Counted from the first letter of the stretch, positions 45,725 through 57,176 are shown. The stretch: 64,000 nt of DNA from Symsagittifera roscoffensis (GCF_963678635.1 NC_087064.1:81897847-81961846), one strand, 5' to 3'. The notes: generated from the letters alone by a model not told the origin. Made by a program: numbers and translations.

Positions 45725-46346
45725 TTTTGTAATTCCTCGACATGATCAATGTTGTCAACGCAGTCAAAATCAACCCAGCCAACGCTCCCTTTCACATCTT
45801 CTGGTGACGCATAAAAAACATTGTAACAATTTTTCCATTTCCCATTAGCTTTTCCAGCACGTCCATCGATAACTCCTTGGATGTCTTCGATCTTTCCAAG
45901 TTCGTTGGCCGCAGTGAACTTTGTTTTGTCGTTTTTCTTGAATTTTTTCGAAATTTCACGCTTCTGATCAGAAATCACTTCTGGAACGTTGTCAACTGAC
46001 TGCAAAAGTGAAGTTCCTGACTGAACTTTCTCCTCTGCAATCATCGCATCGTCAGCAGCGCCTGGTTCACAGATGCTCTCGCCCAAATTGACGGTGTTGG
46101 GTTCCCGAATCACCTTCTCTTCAACAGAATTTGATACTTCTAACTGCTTTTACGACCCTGGAACGTCAAATGAAGAGCAAAAAAGGTCTGTTTCGTGGAC
46201 TTTTGCAACTCGTTCTCCGTTACTCACGTACAGAATTTTACCGTCTCGTCCGATAACTTTACCGGGGCCACTCCAGCGTCCAAAAGGCCTATAAAACACG
46301 CTGTCGCCTACTTGAAAGTGCTGTCTAACGTTCCGTACGTTGTGCC

Positions 46347-47192
46347 TCAGTGCTTTGCGGATACGTTCACTGTGTTCTGCTTCAATATAGAACTTTCAGC
46401 ATTTTCAATTGCTCTGATCCGAGAAACCACGAACTCGGAAACACAATTTGACTCAAGTACTGGCAATTTGGTGTCAATTACTCCACTCTCTTTCAAACAC
46501 TCTTTCAAAACGGAATTGTTCCTTTCACAAACTCCGTTGCTAAAAGGCGTATACGCAGCTGTAGTGATAGATCTCAAATTCAATTTCTCGCAAAAATCAC
46601 GCAGCAAATCACTGTTGAACTCTCCGCCATTGTCGGTTAAAATGGACGCTTTCGGAGGCCCGAAAACTGTCACCCAGTTCTTGTAGAATGCACTCACGCA
46701 CTCTTGGAAGTTTTATCAGAAACTGTCACCGCAACACAGAAACACGAAAACTGGCAAATGATCTGAGAAACCATGTGCCATTTTCAAGCACGACAAATCA
46801 AGAGCAACAGTTACGTTGAAAGAAGAACTTAAAGGCAAACTCACTCCTGGTTTCCTAGCTGATTTTGCATTCGCTTGTCAAAACTCACACTGCTCCAGGC
46901 ACAAGTAGAGTTCACGTTTTGAGAACTTGTATTTGGCCGACGCGAGCAGCCGACTGAGAGCAGTTGGGCTACAATGACCAAACTGTTTGTGGAATTTCTT
47001 CAATTCCCTAGAACTTACAAAATTCTTCGTATCTGATGTCACGAAAGCAGTCGCACTCGCTTGCAACGACATACTAAAACTAAACAGCGGTAACAAGTAA
47101 TGTCCTGACGATGTACTTGTGAGAGACACAGTGCGTCCAAAAACTTGAGCACTGTCAGAACTGGTGACCATTTTGAATTTGGCTTGTTTCAA
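46347..47192 (-). pseudogene. Copia integrase
   Basis: The N-terminal part (47192-46878) has FHKQFGHCSPTALSRLL, the HHCC-type pre-integrase segment. The core (46697-46347) has ILTDNGGEFNSDLLRDFC and YTPFSNGVCERNN, i.e. the second Asp and Glu region of the DDE core. A frameshift lies between them (46877-46698). Confidence 0.75.
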
Positions 47193-47227
47193 CTCCTTTT
47201 TACTGATGAATAAAGGTAACTCACTCT

Positions 47228-47494
47228 CTATAACATCAGCCTCGTAGTGTATTGTCTTCCAACGATGAAATAGGGAATTTTAACGCGGAAAACAGCTGTC
47301 TGGCGATCCATATTTCCAAAAATATTCTGAGTCCTTGAATCAAAGGGTTGCACGACAACTTCTGGAGACAAATTACGCATGAACAAATCTAACCAAATCG
47401 CTCCACAGACACTGGAAGTGCAACCAGTATCAAATATGCCGTGATTTAGGCACTCATCCAATGTCGGGTTCTCGCAGTCCGGAAAACATAGCAA
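47228..47494 (-). pseudogene. Copia protease
   Basis: Contains GIFDTGCTSSVCG, the copia-type aspartic protease active site (D-T/S-G followed by CTSS). The downstream strand segments with FDSRTQNIFGNMD are recognisable. It overlaps the gag-end frame by about 40 bp in another phase. Confidence 0.7.
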
Positions 47495-47875
47495 AAATCA
47501 CAATTGACTCGGACTCTTCTTCAGTTTCCCTCTGAGCTTCCAGGGCTTCCTCCGCGCTTGACGACGCACTTTTGTGACTTGAAACTCGTTTGGAAAATCC
47601 AGCACTTTTCGAGTCTGGACAGTTTTTGGCATAAGGAAAAATCGATCTGCATGTCACACATGTGATATGTCCCTGTTTGTTGCGTGGATTGGTTCGTTTC
47701 TCCAGACCACCAACTTCATTCTGCGTGTCACCCTTGCGATCGTCTTTGCGCTTATCCCACTTTCTGCTACTGTGCTTACCAGCCAAAAACGCTTCTTGCT
47801 TCACCCGTATTTCGCCTTCATCGCCGCTCTCGCAAATTCCGACAAACATACGGCGAAGAACTCGTTTAGTAGTAG
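47454..47875 (-). pseudogene. Copia gag C-terminal part with zinc knuckle remnant
   Basis: Lys/Arg-rich segment followed by CVTCRSIFPYAKNCP, a degenerate CCHC knuckle (the His is Tyr), then a Ser/Glu-rich linker leading to protease. It resumes directly beside the LINE B tail. Confidence 0.65.
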
Positions 47876-48353
47876 TGGTAGTAGTAGGGTAGGCTTTAGG
47901 ATTTCTTCATGGGTTTTGAACCCTTGTTTATAAGTTCATAATTTTTCCGGGTGGTTTACAGTTTCCACACCAGCAAAGAATTCTCCACATACCCAAGTTG
48001 TTTTCTGCAAAGTTTCTGTTGAAGAAGTTCCAATACGTGTTTGTTAGAGATATTTTCAGGCTGTCATAATCCTGATTTTCGAAGTCCACAATTTGGCTAA
48101 AGTAGTTGTATAGCGTATTAGAACGTATATAATAACTTTCATTTGACTTTTTCAGTCTTGTTGCATGAACAGCAATCTCACCACGTGTTGCTTGTCTCGT
48201 TCGTGATTCGTTTTTATGAATAATTGTATTCAAATCAATGTCATGTTTATTTTTTAGTAGTGAAACTAAGTACAATATGTCGTGTAATTCAATTACATTG
48301 AGAGTGAAAGGAGCTTTAAAAATTTCAGTCTTTCAGTAGAACTCATTTTGAAG

Positions 48354-49667
48354 TTATTTGTAATTCAAGAAGTCGCTCGTTTTTGTACTCTTTCTAGTTG
48401 TCTTAATTCTGCTTTGTTCGGATACCATGTTTGCGATGCATAGCTTATGGTTGGTACAATCTATCCACAGCATAAATTTAATTTTGTTTTTAATGATGTT
48501 TTTTTTCGAGATTTTCCGTTTGATTTTGTAAAAAGCTCCTATTGCTTTTGATATGTGATTTTCAGCATTTACTGACCACGAAAGGTTGTCACACAATAAA
48601 ATACCTAAGTCTTTTGCGGTATCAACATATGTATTAAATACTGTAACTTTCATTTTCCCTTTGAGGTTTAACAGATTACATTTATCTTCATTCAGCGGCC
48701 TTTTATTTTCTTTGCACCATTTTTCAACATTTGTCGTGTCTTTTTGCAGATGAATTTCTTCAGTAGACAAGATCTTCATATTGTCACAATAGCCAGATTA
48801 ATGCGAAGTCTCAATACATTTGGGAAAGTCGTTAATGAATATGATAAAAGTAGAGGGCCAAGAATCGAGTTACTTCTTTCAGAGTTGATGAACTTTTATT
48901 GATTTTCACAAATTGCATTCTATCTGTCAGATAGTCTTGTATTATGTCTTGTATTTGAATGCCTAGACCTATGTTCCGTAGTTTAGCGATTAGGGTACTA
49001 TGAGGAACTTTATCAAAGGCTTTAGAAAAATCTAGATAAAGAACTGATAGTGTTTGAACAATTTTGTCAGCGAGGAGTTCAAATATTTGCTCAAAAATTG
49101 TACCATTTGTAGTACTGCTGACTTTTTTTGCCGGAAGCCGTATTGTGCGTTTTCCAAGAAAGATTGAACTTTGGGGTATATATTATCAAAGATAATTTTT
49201 TCGAAGACCTTCGAGGCGGAGCATAAAAGGATAATTGGGCGGTAGCACTCAACTGACGCCTTGTTCTTTTCTTTAAAAATTGGGGCCACTTGAATCGTTT
49301 TCCAGTAGGTCGGGAAGAGCCGCTTGCTAATGAATGTGCGGAAGAGAAGATAGAGCGATTTTGACAGAGTTTCAGAAAAATTTTTTAGGATTATATTACC
49401 TATACCATCAAAACCTGATGCTTTGTTTCTCAAAAGATTTTTGAGAATGAATTCAATTTTGGCTTCTTCAATGTGTATTTGTGAACCGATTTCATCTGTA
49501 GGAGAACAGTTTGTATTTCGTGCGAGAGGGTTAGGTTTTGATTGCTTTTGATATACACTGATGAAGAATTCGTTAAAAAATGTAGCTTTTTGGGTGTCAT
49601 CTCTAGTGGATTTTTCCTTGTTAAACATTTTTTGCGGATATTGCTTGGAACTACTTATTTTGTTCAA
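48354..49667 (-). pseudogene. LINE B reverse transcriptase
   Basis: 49667-49032: LLRNKASGFDGIGNIILK, TYWKTIQVAPIFKEKNKASVECYRPI and NAQYGFRQKKSAVLQMVQFL, all standard CR1-type RT blocks. The catalytic block lies in shifted frames around 48900-48780. 48779-48354 has WCKENKRPLNEDKCNLL and KDLGILLCDNLSW, the post-catalytic region. Confidence 0.7.
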
Positions 49668-50214
49668 GTATTTTGTAGGTCACTGAATCGTTTACTGCTT
49701 GTTACTGTTTCTTCATAAACTGCTTGATCTTCAGTCAATGCTATTTGAAGTTTTTTTTTCCAGTTTTTTGTGTTTTAGGATAAGGCCTAAAGTAGGTTTG
49801 TTTAAAGTAGGTTTGTTTTGCCGATCAATACGCCGTTTTAAGGTTTGTACTCTTTTTAGCATGTGAGACGTACTTGGTGTCACCCACGAGGGGAGAGTTG
49901 ATCTGTGTGATGTAACCTTGGGTACATTGTTCTTTATTTTGTCTCATAACCATGCATACCACTGACGCAGGAGCTCATTTATATTACTGTAACAAATAGG
50001 TATGAAAAGCTAATCTTTCATTTCTTGATTTATTGTCGTCCAATCGGGTCTGTTAAATGCCAGACTTTCACCTTTGTTTATTTCTTTGATACTGGCTTCC
50101 ATGTTTTTTGTTGCAGAGTAAACATAATGACCTGAGTATGAATTTTTGTCAATGCTGTATGCGTTTGTTGCTGTTGGTCCGTGTCCCAGTTGAGTATCAC
50201 TTCAGGGTTGTTTT

Positions 50215-50830
50215 TTAATAAAACATCAAGCTGCATTTTTTTGGAGTCAAATAATTGTTCATAGTCAAGTTCAATGAGCTTTTTAACACTGCATTTTCAT
50301 ATTCGTCCTTTGAGTGCATCATTTTCCAATGAGTGTATTCAAAATTTATATCTCCCGTAATCGACACTGCGTTACATTTGTGTTGTATTTGTAATTTTTG
50401 ATAAGTTTTCGAACAAATTGATGAAGTTTTGTTGTTTCCATTGTTATTTACTGTTCTTCCGGGGATTATAAACGCAGCAGAGAATTTGATGATGCCCAGT
50501 TTCACCTTTTAGTTTGGCCACTATGCATTCTTCATTTTCAATTTGAGCATCAATTTTTCGTAATGCACATTTTTTTTATCGCCATGAGTGCACCTCCGTG
50601 ATTGGTTTTTAATGTGGAGTTTTTTCTATCTTTGCGAATAATATTAAAACCAGCCAAATGCAGAGCGTTATCTGGTATTTTCTTTACCAGCCATGTCTCT
50701 GTGAGACATAACATATCGTAGTCTGTTTGTAAAATGGCATTTGATTGAGTTGTTCTTCTGTTGATGTCTAAAATACTTCTGACATTTAGGCATAAAACTT
50801 TTAAATACTTAGCAGTAGGTAGTCAATTGT
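50215..50830 (-). pseudogene. LINE B endonuclease
   Basis: Around 50720-50600 the minus strand reads MLCLTETWLV and NHGGALMAI; 50505-50215 contains SITGDINFEYTHW, the GDxN motif of the AP-type endonuclease. Several frame changes. Confidence 0.65.
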
Positions 50831-50923
50831 TTTCTTCGACTTTTTTCCAATTTCCGCTTTCTTTGTCATATTGGTAAAGGACAAGGTCCCTTAGCCTTAG
50901 TTTTTTTTAGCTGATACGCCAGT

Positions 50924-51692
50924 TTATATCATTGTTTGTCTTTTCATACGAAGTTTGTTCTCAATCAGAAATTTTCTTGGGCTGAGCTCATTTGACACAA
51001 AAAGAGTTTTGTCGTAGTTTTTCAATTTTGTCAAGGAAATTAGTATCAGCCGTTTTTGCCATTCATTTGATACATTTACAACTGTTGTGCGTGGCCTTTT
51101 TCCTTCTTTTTTTGTTCCTAAACGTTTTAAATCTGTGATTTTTGCTTCAACTGTTAAGAACGCAAACAGTTTGTTCGCCTCTTCCAAGTCCTGTTCGTGT
51201 CTATCTCTTGAATTTTTTGAGTCCAGTTCAAGCAGTCCCCTTATCCGGATTCCGTTATAGCTTGATTCTGGTTTGTTTAAGGCATGTTGCTTTGGCTCAC
51301 TTCTGTTTTGTGGTTTTTTTGTTTGTTTCATCTATGTTTTGCTTAAGTGAATCTATCTCTTGTTTAAATGTAGAGAATTGTTCGGCGATTTCATTTAGTT
51401 TTGATTCGGCAATGGATGGACGGGTTTGCATCAATTCGTTGATTATCGACTCTTTCCTATTGTTTCCAACACAACAGTTACAGAGCAGGAGGACGTTCTG
51501 ACTGATCTCCGAAATTCCAAGGATTGCAGTTTCAGATATTCCAGTGCATGTTTTTGTCATGTGCATAACATCGCCACAAGCAATGCAATTAAAGATTTGA
51601 CTTTTGTTTGTGATCGGCCTTTTGCATGTTTTACAAGATTTCTCAGATGCTTGCGAGACGCTAGCTTTTCTGCGCCTTTCTTATGAGCCCAT
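50924..51692 (-). pseudogene. LINE B ORF1 with PHD-like finger
   Basis: From about 51692: CKTCKRPI, CIACGDVMHMTKTC and CNCC give a PHD/RING-like Cys/His arrangement. A coiled coil (KLNEIAEQFSTFKQEIDSLKQN) follows, then (51331-50924) an RNA-binding-like region with LFAFLTVEAKITDLKRLGTKK. LINE A ORF1 has a similar segment (IFTFLAINAEISDVRRLG). Stops and frameshifts are present. Confidence 0.6.
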
Positions 51693-51860
51693 GTTGCTAA
51701 AAAAATCTTCTCAGAATTGACACTCCAAGGTATAAAACCTCAGGAGAAGACCAGACTAGAGTAGACTTAATGGAGTTTTTTGATTCCCTTGGACTGATAC
51801 TCCAAGGTATAAAAACCTCAGGAGAGACTAGACTCAAGAAAATCAGACTCACCAGAACTA

Positions 51861-52615
51861 GTGCGATGAGGATTGGGCTGCTTGTTTTTTATTTGCTGCT
51901 GCCCTCTTTGATTTGATGGGCCGTACTCTGGATTTTGATCTTTGCTGAAGTACTAGTGAACGGAGGTTGTGACGTTTCGAAAGCACTTTGTTGAGCAACT
52001 TCAGCTCAAGAGACGGAGGGGGATGTAGTTTAGAGAGGGCAACAACTGTATCAATGTCGTTTTGTTTTTGTTTAGCAAGAAGTCAATTTATCGCGTCGAT
52101 GATGAGAGGTTTCGTCTTCCGTAAATTTTCAAAAATGTGAGGGATACCGTCTCGACGAATGTATATGATCGCAGCTACTTGATGCTGAAAATTCGTGATG
52201 ATTTCAGTTAATTGCTCCGGGGAAAACTTCGTATTAAAGTTTTTGGGATGCTTTGTGATACTATTGTATATCACATCGTGCCAGAGAATGATTTATCTGG
52301 ATTTTAGGGAACCGTTTCTAATTAACCACTGCAACTTCTTGAGTTTACTCAGGTTGTTTGGGTTGAGGCTTAGTCCCGATTTTGCAAAAGTGAATCTTCG
52401 ATACTTTACCCTTAGATCGTAGGGTAGGTAGTCAAGAATCCTTCTGAGTGAGCTTGCTCCAACTACAATCATGTGATCCACCAACCTGTGTCCACCCACT
52501 AGTGTCCACGAGCGGTAGCAGTGGTAAATGATCCCAGTCAAAGTAATTTGAAGTAATTGCAGGGGACCACCACGGCTGTCCCAGTATATCAACAATTTAT
52601 CTATTTAAAATTTAT
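51861..52615 (-). pseudogene. Unidentified coding remnant inside copia gag
   Basis: Minus-strand frames 52595-52293 and 52274-52083 appear to be one protein-like sequence: MIVVGASSLRRILDYLP, RRFTFAKSGLSLN, KLKKLQWLI, then TEIITNFQHQVAAIIYIRRDGIP. It has neither copia nor LINE RT motifs. It could be an extra LINE B 5' reading frame or a separate inserted element. The IVVGASS opening is loosely reminiscent of SGNH-type folds, but I do not assign it. Confidence 0.35.
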
Positions 52616-52619
52616 CTAC

Positions 52620-53092
52620 TTAACATCGGAGTACTTCAGAGAAGGAACAGCAAAAAGTAACATTTGTTTCTGGGACTGTTGTAAATAAGCAACTATAAGC
52701 AGCTTGCAACCCTGAATCTCTTCTGGCAGCGAGAGACTGTGACTTTTCAGCTTCGTGTAATGCCTTTCAAACTCAATAGGAAAAGAAGACATCAATAAAT
52801 CCCCTCTTCTGACACTTCAAAATTGTGATACGCTTCATAGGCACTGTCCACTGAGTCTTTCCTTGGCTTCCATCACATCCAAGAGAGAGTCCAACCCCTC
52901 GTCGCTGTTAAGCTGATCGATACTGACAGATATGGCTATTTCTTCGTACTGGCCTGTCAGAGACAACGTGACAGCAAGTGCTTGTTTCGCTTTAGCTATA
53001 TCCGTCATTCTTCGCCAAATGTCGACTTCAGAACTCCAACTGTCGTAAGATACACCATCACTCAGAGATGGTGGATTCTTGTAGGAGGCCAT
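52620..53092 (-). pseudogene. Copia gag N-terminal part
   Basis: Starts MASYKNPPSLSDGVSYDSW at 53092, the usual compact copia gag opening with Trp-rich helices (DIWRRMTDI). It continues after a frameshift near 52835 as IEFERHYTKLKS and ends at the insertion point near 52620. The rest of gag resumes at about 47875. Confidence 0.65.
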
Positions 53093-53115
53093 TACAAACT
53101 ACCTCCTGCTATCGT

Positions 53116-53257
53116 TGTCAAAACGAAAGTAGTCTTGAAAGATACTTTAATTGAGGCACAACGGGATACACAATCAGTTATCTGAAAATACGAATTACAT
53201 ACTGCATTGGAACACTTTAATGGTAGATTAGTTTAACAAAACACTTGACAATTAACA
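53116..53257 (-). repeat. Copia 5' LTR
   Basis: 142 bp, begins TG and ends CA on the plus strand. Lies directly upstream (minus-strand sense) of the gag start at 53092, leaving about 23 bp for a primer-binding site that I could not identify. Confidence 0.75.
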
Positions 53258-53540
53258 GCTTCCATATCAGCTTTTGTTTTTGCCAGTTGGTCCCCAGTTT
53301 CAATTTCTGGAATATCTCTGACACGATTTCCGTTGGATCTTGTTCATTTGGATGCACTCGCTTGATTTTCTACAGAAACCTCTTTCGGTTGTTTCATGAC
53401 TGCTTTAAGATTTTCGGGAATTTCGTTAAGTTGCATTTGCAGCGTGTTCATAGAATTCTCCAGCGTATCTTCTTCGAAGAGATTCTCCTTCGCACTACAG
53501 GGTCGGGACGCTGCTTCTGTACTCGTAACTATTAGAAAAA
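53258..53540 (-). pseudogene. LINE A, right part (ORF1 N-terminal coiled coil)
   Basis: On the minus strand the sequence encodes a Glu/Leu/Asn-rich helical segment (for example NTLQMQLNEIPENLKAVMK) ending QLAKTKADMEA at the copia boundary. Removing copia and one copy of the 5-bp duplication joins this to the 44051 side in frame, giving continuous ORF1 reading. One stop is present near 53355. Confidence 0.6.
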
Positions 53541-54359
53541 AACACTTCCGATTTTTGTTTTGTTTGAAGTAATGAGAACGAAAGCGGAGCCTGATATAAG
53601 TATCTGATAGACCGGTAGCTAGCCTCAGAGCCGGTCAATCTTTTTGGGTTTCTTTCAACTCCGGTTTATATAAGCAGGTGTATTTTTCTCAATCTGTGTA
53701 ACATTCGCCCGGATGATACATATCGACGGAAAATAAAGCTAGGTCCTAAGACGACTGGCCAACGTCTTAACAGAGCTTTACATGTTTTTCACCGTATCTA
53801 CCAAAGCCAGTTCTTTTGGTGGTCGTTCTAACATCGGGTCGACAAAAACGTTACTGTTTTCCGGCTTCGACCAAAACGCTCAAAATAACTTAATTACATG
53901 CAAAATCAGTGAGCTCATGGATGGGTCTCAGTATCCCGAGACCACGAGATCACTCCTAAAATCAGGGCTACTACTACCACTTCTTGAATTATTTTTGTTT
54001 TTGTTCAGTAGATAAAAATCATCATCTCCATCGAAGATGGATCAACCCTTTCCCCCATTTCCTAGCTTCTCATCCTAGCAAAATGAATTCAGATGTTATC
54101 TAAATTCAATTCAGGACATAATAGGGAAGCTAAAAATTTATATAAAATGCTATGAGTTTCAGTCCCGAGACCCTTCCGGATTCTTGAGTCCGGGGAAATA
54201 AGACCTCTATTTTCCTTCCGGAAGGCTGTTTTCTACCCTTCACCCTTGTTCGCAACGGCCTTGCAACTATGGTAGCGACACAATAGTTGCAACTCGGAAC
54301 GGTCTCTGCTCTTTCTGCTCGTCTCCAATTCCGATTCTAAGTTTTTCCGTTGTTATCTT
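53541..54359. other. Unassigned spacer
   Basis: No supported gene. Contains a tttatataagc word near 53670 and cttccggattcttgagtccgg words near 54175 resembling those after 13150. It may hold the LINE A 5' region. Confidence 0.3.
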
Positions 54360-54859
54360 GAGAATGCGTTAAAATTGTAAATTCAAACAAACGTTTTCGC
54401 ACATTTTGTGCATCTTTAGGTTTTAAAAATTCTAAACTATCTGTACAAAATGATCAAAGATCATAAAAAGTGTCACACACATCATTACTTCAAAATTTTA
54501 AAAATTCAACCCATCAAAACTTTACAAATATCACTGAAATTATGTAACAACTATTATGTAACATTTTAAAACATTTTGTCACAAATTTCTGACAGTTTTC
54601 TTCATTTTTATCTTCACATTTTGTTTTGTGGCTAATTTTTATGCTAACATGTAAGTTGTTTCAAAATTTTGTTGTTTTAGCCAGAATTTTTCGATTCTGG
54701 AACTATAGCCTTAGTGTCAGCTCCCTACTTCTAAACTCGTCGCGCGTGTTAATTGCCGGTCTCTCTTTCCTAATGTGCAGCGCCTCTAATGTAAGTAACT
54801 TGATGCTGCTGGACGCCTGGTCGATTATTTTTTAATTAAACTCAGACTTACTTGAGTTT

Positions 54860-57170
54860 TTGAGGTTCAGGGTACCGGAAAATGGGGTATTTTTGAACCA
54901 AGCGATACACAGTTTTCAGACAAAACTTCTAAGAACGGAGATAAACAAGGCAAGGACAGTTGAGAAAAACGTTGAAGTCAAACTAGAAAGGGCGAGAGGC
55001 GCAGTACAGAGGGGTGTAGATGAGAAGTTTTGGCCTTCGGTAATTAAATATTTAAGTCTTAGGGGACAAAGACAAACATCAACAGTCAAAGAGGCCCATC
55101 AGAAGAATCTAATGAAACTATCAGAAAGGCAAGACCGACCTCTAGGGAAGCAAGGTGAGGGTTTGGTAAGAGGAGCTCTTGATGATGTTAAATTACCAAA
55201 TTGGGTGCAACAAGTGTTGGCATTAGGGCCAAAGCATCCCGTCAGGGATAAATTTAATGAGACACACTTTCTCGCCGACATTGACATCTTTCTATCGGAT
55301 CTCAAAAATCGTAAAGTCCCCGGGGAGGCCCTTTGTGAGATCGAGGCTGTGGCAAAAGCCTATGCTAAGAGGGTGAAACAAACACCATCTGACAAAGGCG
55401 TTGAGAAGGCCCGAAAGTAACTGAAGAGTAATGGATTAGTTGCGGTACCGTATGACAAAGGCGTGGGTTTTTGTGTAATGAGAAAGGACACCTACGAGAA
55501 CAAGTTGTCGGATACATTAGATTCAAATCAATTCAGCAAAAGTAAAGGAACAAGTGATGCGATTGTTTTGAAGATAGAAAGAGACATCAATAAGGAGTTG
55601 TTGGCTATGAGGAAAAAAGATGAAATAAGTGAGAGTCTCTACACAAGGATGAGGTCTACTGGGGGGCAGCCCGCCAGGCTTTATGGGCTGGCGAAAGTGC
55701 ATAAAGTGAATACCCCATTAAGACCGGTCCTCTCCTTGCCTGGTAGCTCTTATTATAACTTGAACAAAGTTCTTGCTAAATTTTTCGAGAAAATTGAGGG
55801 CGCAAACATCGAACCCAACTCACTAGATGCGAGAGAAATTTTAGAGAGCACTAATCTTGAGCCCAATGAAAACTTGATATCTCTAGATGTGAAGAGTTTG
55901 TACACAAATGATCCACTGAAAGAAGCGATAGACATAGCTCTGAGAAAACTGTATGAGCAAGATGAACCACCATCAATTGCTAGGAAAACCATGAAGAGAC
56001 TGTTGAACATGGCAGTTAGTCAAGTCCATTTCAAGTGCAATGAAACATGGTACGTTCAGAAAGATGGTTTGGCAATAGGGGCATCTCTTGCCGTTATTTT
56101 AGCAAATCTTTGGCTGAAGCAGTTCAAAACTGCACTATCAAGGGATATTCCCGAAATGTTTTTGCCCGAGAAAGATTTTCACGGAATAGGTCCCGAGTGC
56201 AATAAGTATGTAACGTACAGGTCAAAAGGTATAGAATGTGAATGCTGTTTGAACTGGTATCACGTAAAATGTGGTGATATATCAGATGATGAGTATCGAA
56301 ATATAAATGAAAAAATCTGGTACTGCAGAAAATACATCGCAATAAGGAAGAAAAAAGTCAGGGCAACAATCTAAATTGTTTCTCCGTTACGTTGATGATA
56401 TAATGAGAACAGTGAAGGGTGATCCTGAAAAAGTGCTACGGGCTGCAAACTTACTACATCCAAATTTACAGTTCACAATAGAGACACCAAACACAAACGG
56501 AACTTTGGCTTTTTTGGATTTACAAATTAGTATTGACAAAAGCAGGAAAATTAGCTGTGGGTGGTATCAAAAACCAACAGATACAGGTACCATACTCAAT
56601 TTTAGAAGCTGCGCCCCCCTTCACTACAAGAGAAGTGTGACTGAAGGAACTGTTCACCGGGTTTTCCGCTGTACGTCAACATGGGAAGATTATGATAAAG
56701 CCACGAAAATCAACCGTGAGCAGTGGTTGGATAACCAATATCCGGAAAGTTGGTCGTCGCGGGTTGCATCCCATGCCCTTGAAAAGATCATAAGCGAGGG
56801 AAAAAACAAAAAGAACATAGCTGAGAAAAAGAGGCCCTGTGATTATAGCAGTGATTCACCACCCACCTTGAAGTCCAATATAGGGGGAATCACAGTCAGA
56901 CATTAGCAAAAAAAGTGCGCGATATCACCGAGGAAATTGAAAACTTGTATGCCCTCTCTAAAATCCTCCTTTTCCAATGAACTGAAATCAAAAGTGGTGT
57001 ACAGACTTGAATGTTGTGGGTGCAAGTCCATCTATGTTGGCCAGACGGTCCGACATCTCACCACAAGGATTGAGGAACACCGAAAAGAGGATACCACAGT
57101 TGGACAGCATATAAGGCAGTGTGGTGGTAAGTCTGAGTTTAATTGGAAAATAATCGACCAGGCGTCCAGC
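54860..57170 (+). pseudogene. Penelope-like RT / GIY-YIG polyprotein with embedded PHD-like finger
   Basis: The same frame runs 54860-56374 with one TAA at 55418; the next frame carries 56376-57170 with a TAG at 56904. No ATG occurs near 54860 (the frame opens with TTG). Order: helical N-terminal domain; PARLYGLAKVHK and PLRPVLSLPGS (RT fingers); ISLDVKSLYTNDP (motif A); KDGLAIGASLAVILANLWL (motif B); a PHD-like Cys/His stretch (about 56190-56340); FLRYVDDIMRT (motif C, 56376 onward); QKPTDTGTILN; then GIY-YIG, with SIYVGQTVRHLTTRIEEH and VGQHIRQCGG (56990-57120). Penelope enzymes prime at nicks using the GIY-YIG nuclease. Three lesions make this copy inactive. Confidence 0.8.
56190..56345 (+). 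pseudogene. PHD-like finger inserted between RT motifs B and C
   Basis: The segment reads CNKYVTYRSKG, ECECCLNWYHVKCGDIS and WYCRKY: PHD-type spacing with CECC and WYHVKC intact, while the second Cys of the first and last CxxC pairs appear as Tyr. It lies between the motif B region (LKQF, about 56125) and YVDD (about 56383). Confidence 0.65.
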
Positions 57171-57176
57171 AGCATC

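Larger units (their letters stand above)
47880..51860 (-). mobile_element. LINE B, nested inside copia gag
   Basis: Minus-strand CR1/L2-like LINE: ORF1 with zinc finger (about 51692-50924), endonuclease (50830-50215), RT (49667-48354) and a 3' domain (48275-47928). It ends at a tactac/accac-type simple repeat at 47862-47895 directly against copia gag. The 5' side shows a 78-bp direct repeat (ccaaggtataaaa...cctcagga at 51725 and 51803). Confidence 0.65.
44052..53257 (-). mobile_element. Ty1/copia-like LTR retrotransposon with nested insertions
   Basis: Bounded by two short LTRs (44052-44192 and 53116-53257) and a near-perfect 5-bp target duplication (gctcc at 44047-44051, gcttc at 53258-53262). 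On the minus strand it has gag, protease, integrase, RT and RNase H in the Ty1/copia order (integrase before RT). The gag region is split by about 4.7 kb of later insertions (about 47880-52615). Numerous frameshifts; inactive. Confidence 0.8.
54360..57176 (+). mobile_element. Penelope-like element, most complete copy
   Basis: The 5' region (54360-54660) repeats the arm sequence of the tandem array. 54680-54850 is an inverted copy of the Penelope 3' tail, as found at 5' ends of Penelope elements. The coding region (54860-57170) has N-terminal domain, RT and GIY-YIG endonuclease. The 3' end breaks off at about 57176 inside the gcgtccagcagcatc word that continues in other copies. Confidence 0.75.

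Noticed and set aside
45393-45848. Plus-strand 151-codon frame
   Set aside because: Shadow of copia RT on the opposite strand.
53245-53535. Plus-strand 96-codon frame
   Set aside because: Antisense to the LINE A ORF1 coiled coil; the minus-strand reading joins in frame across the copia insertion.
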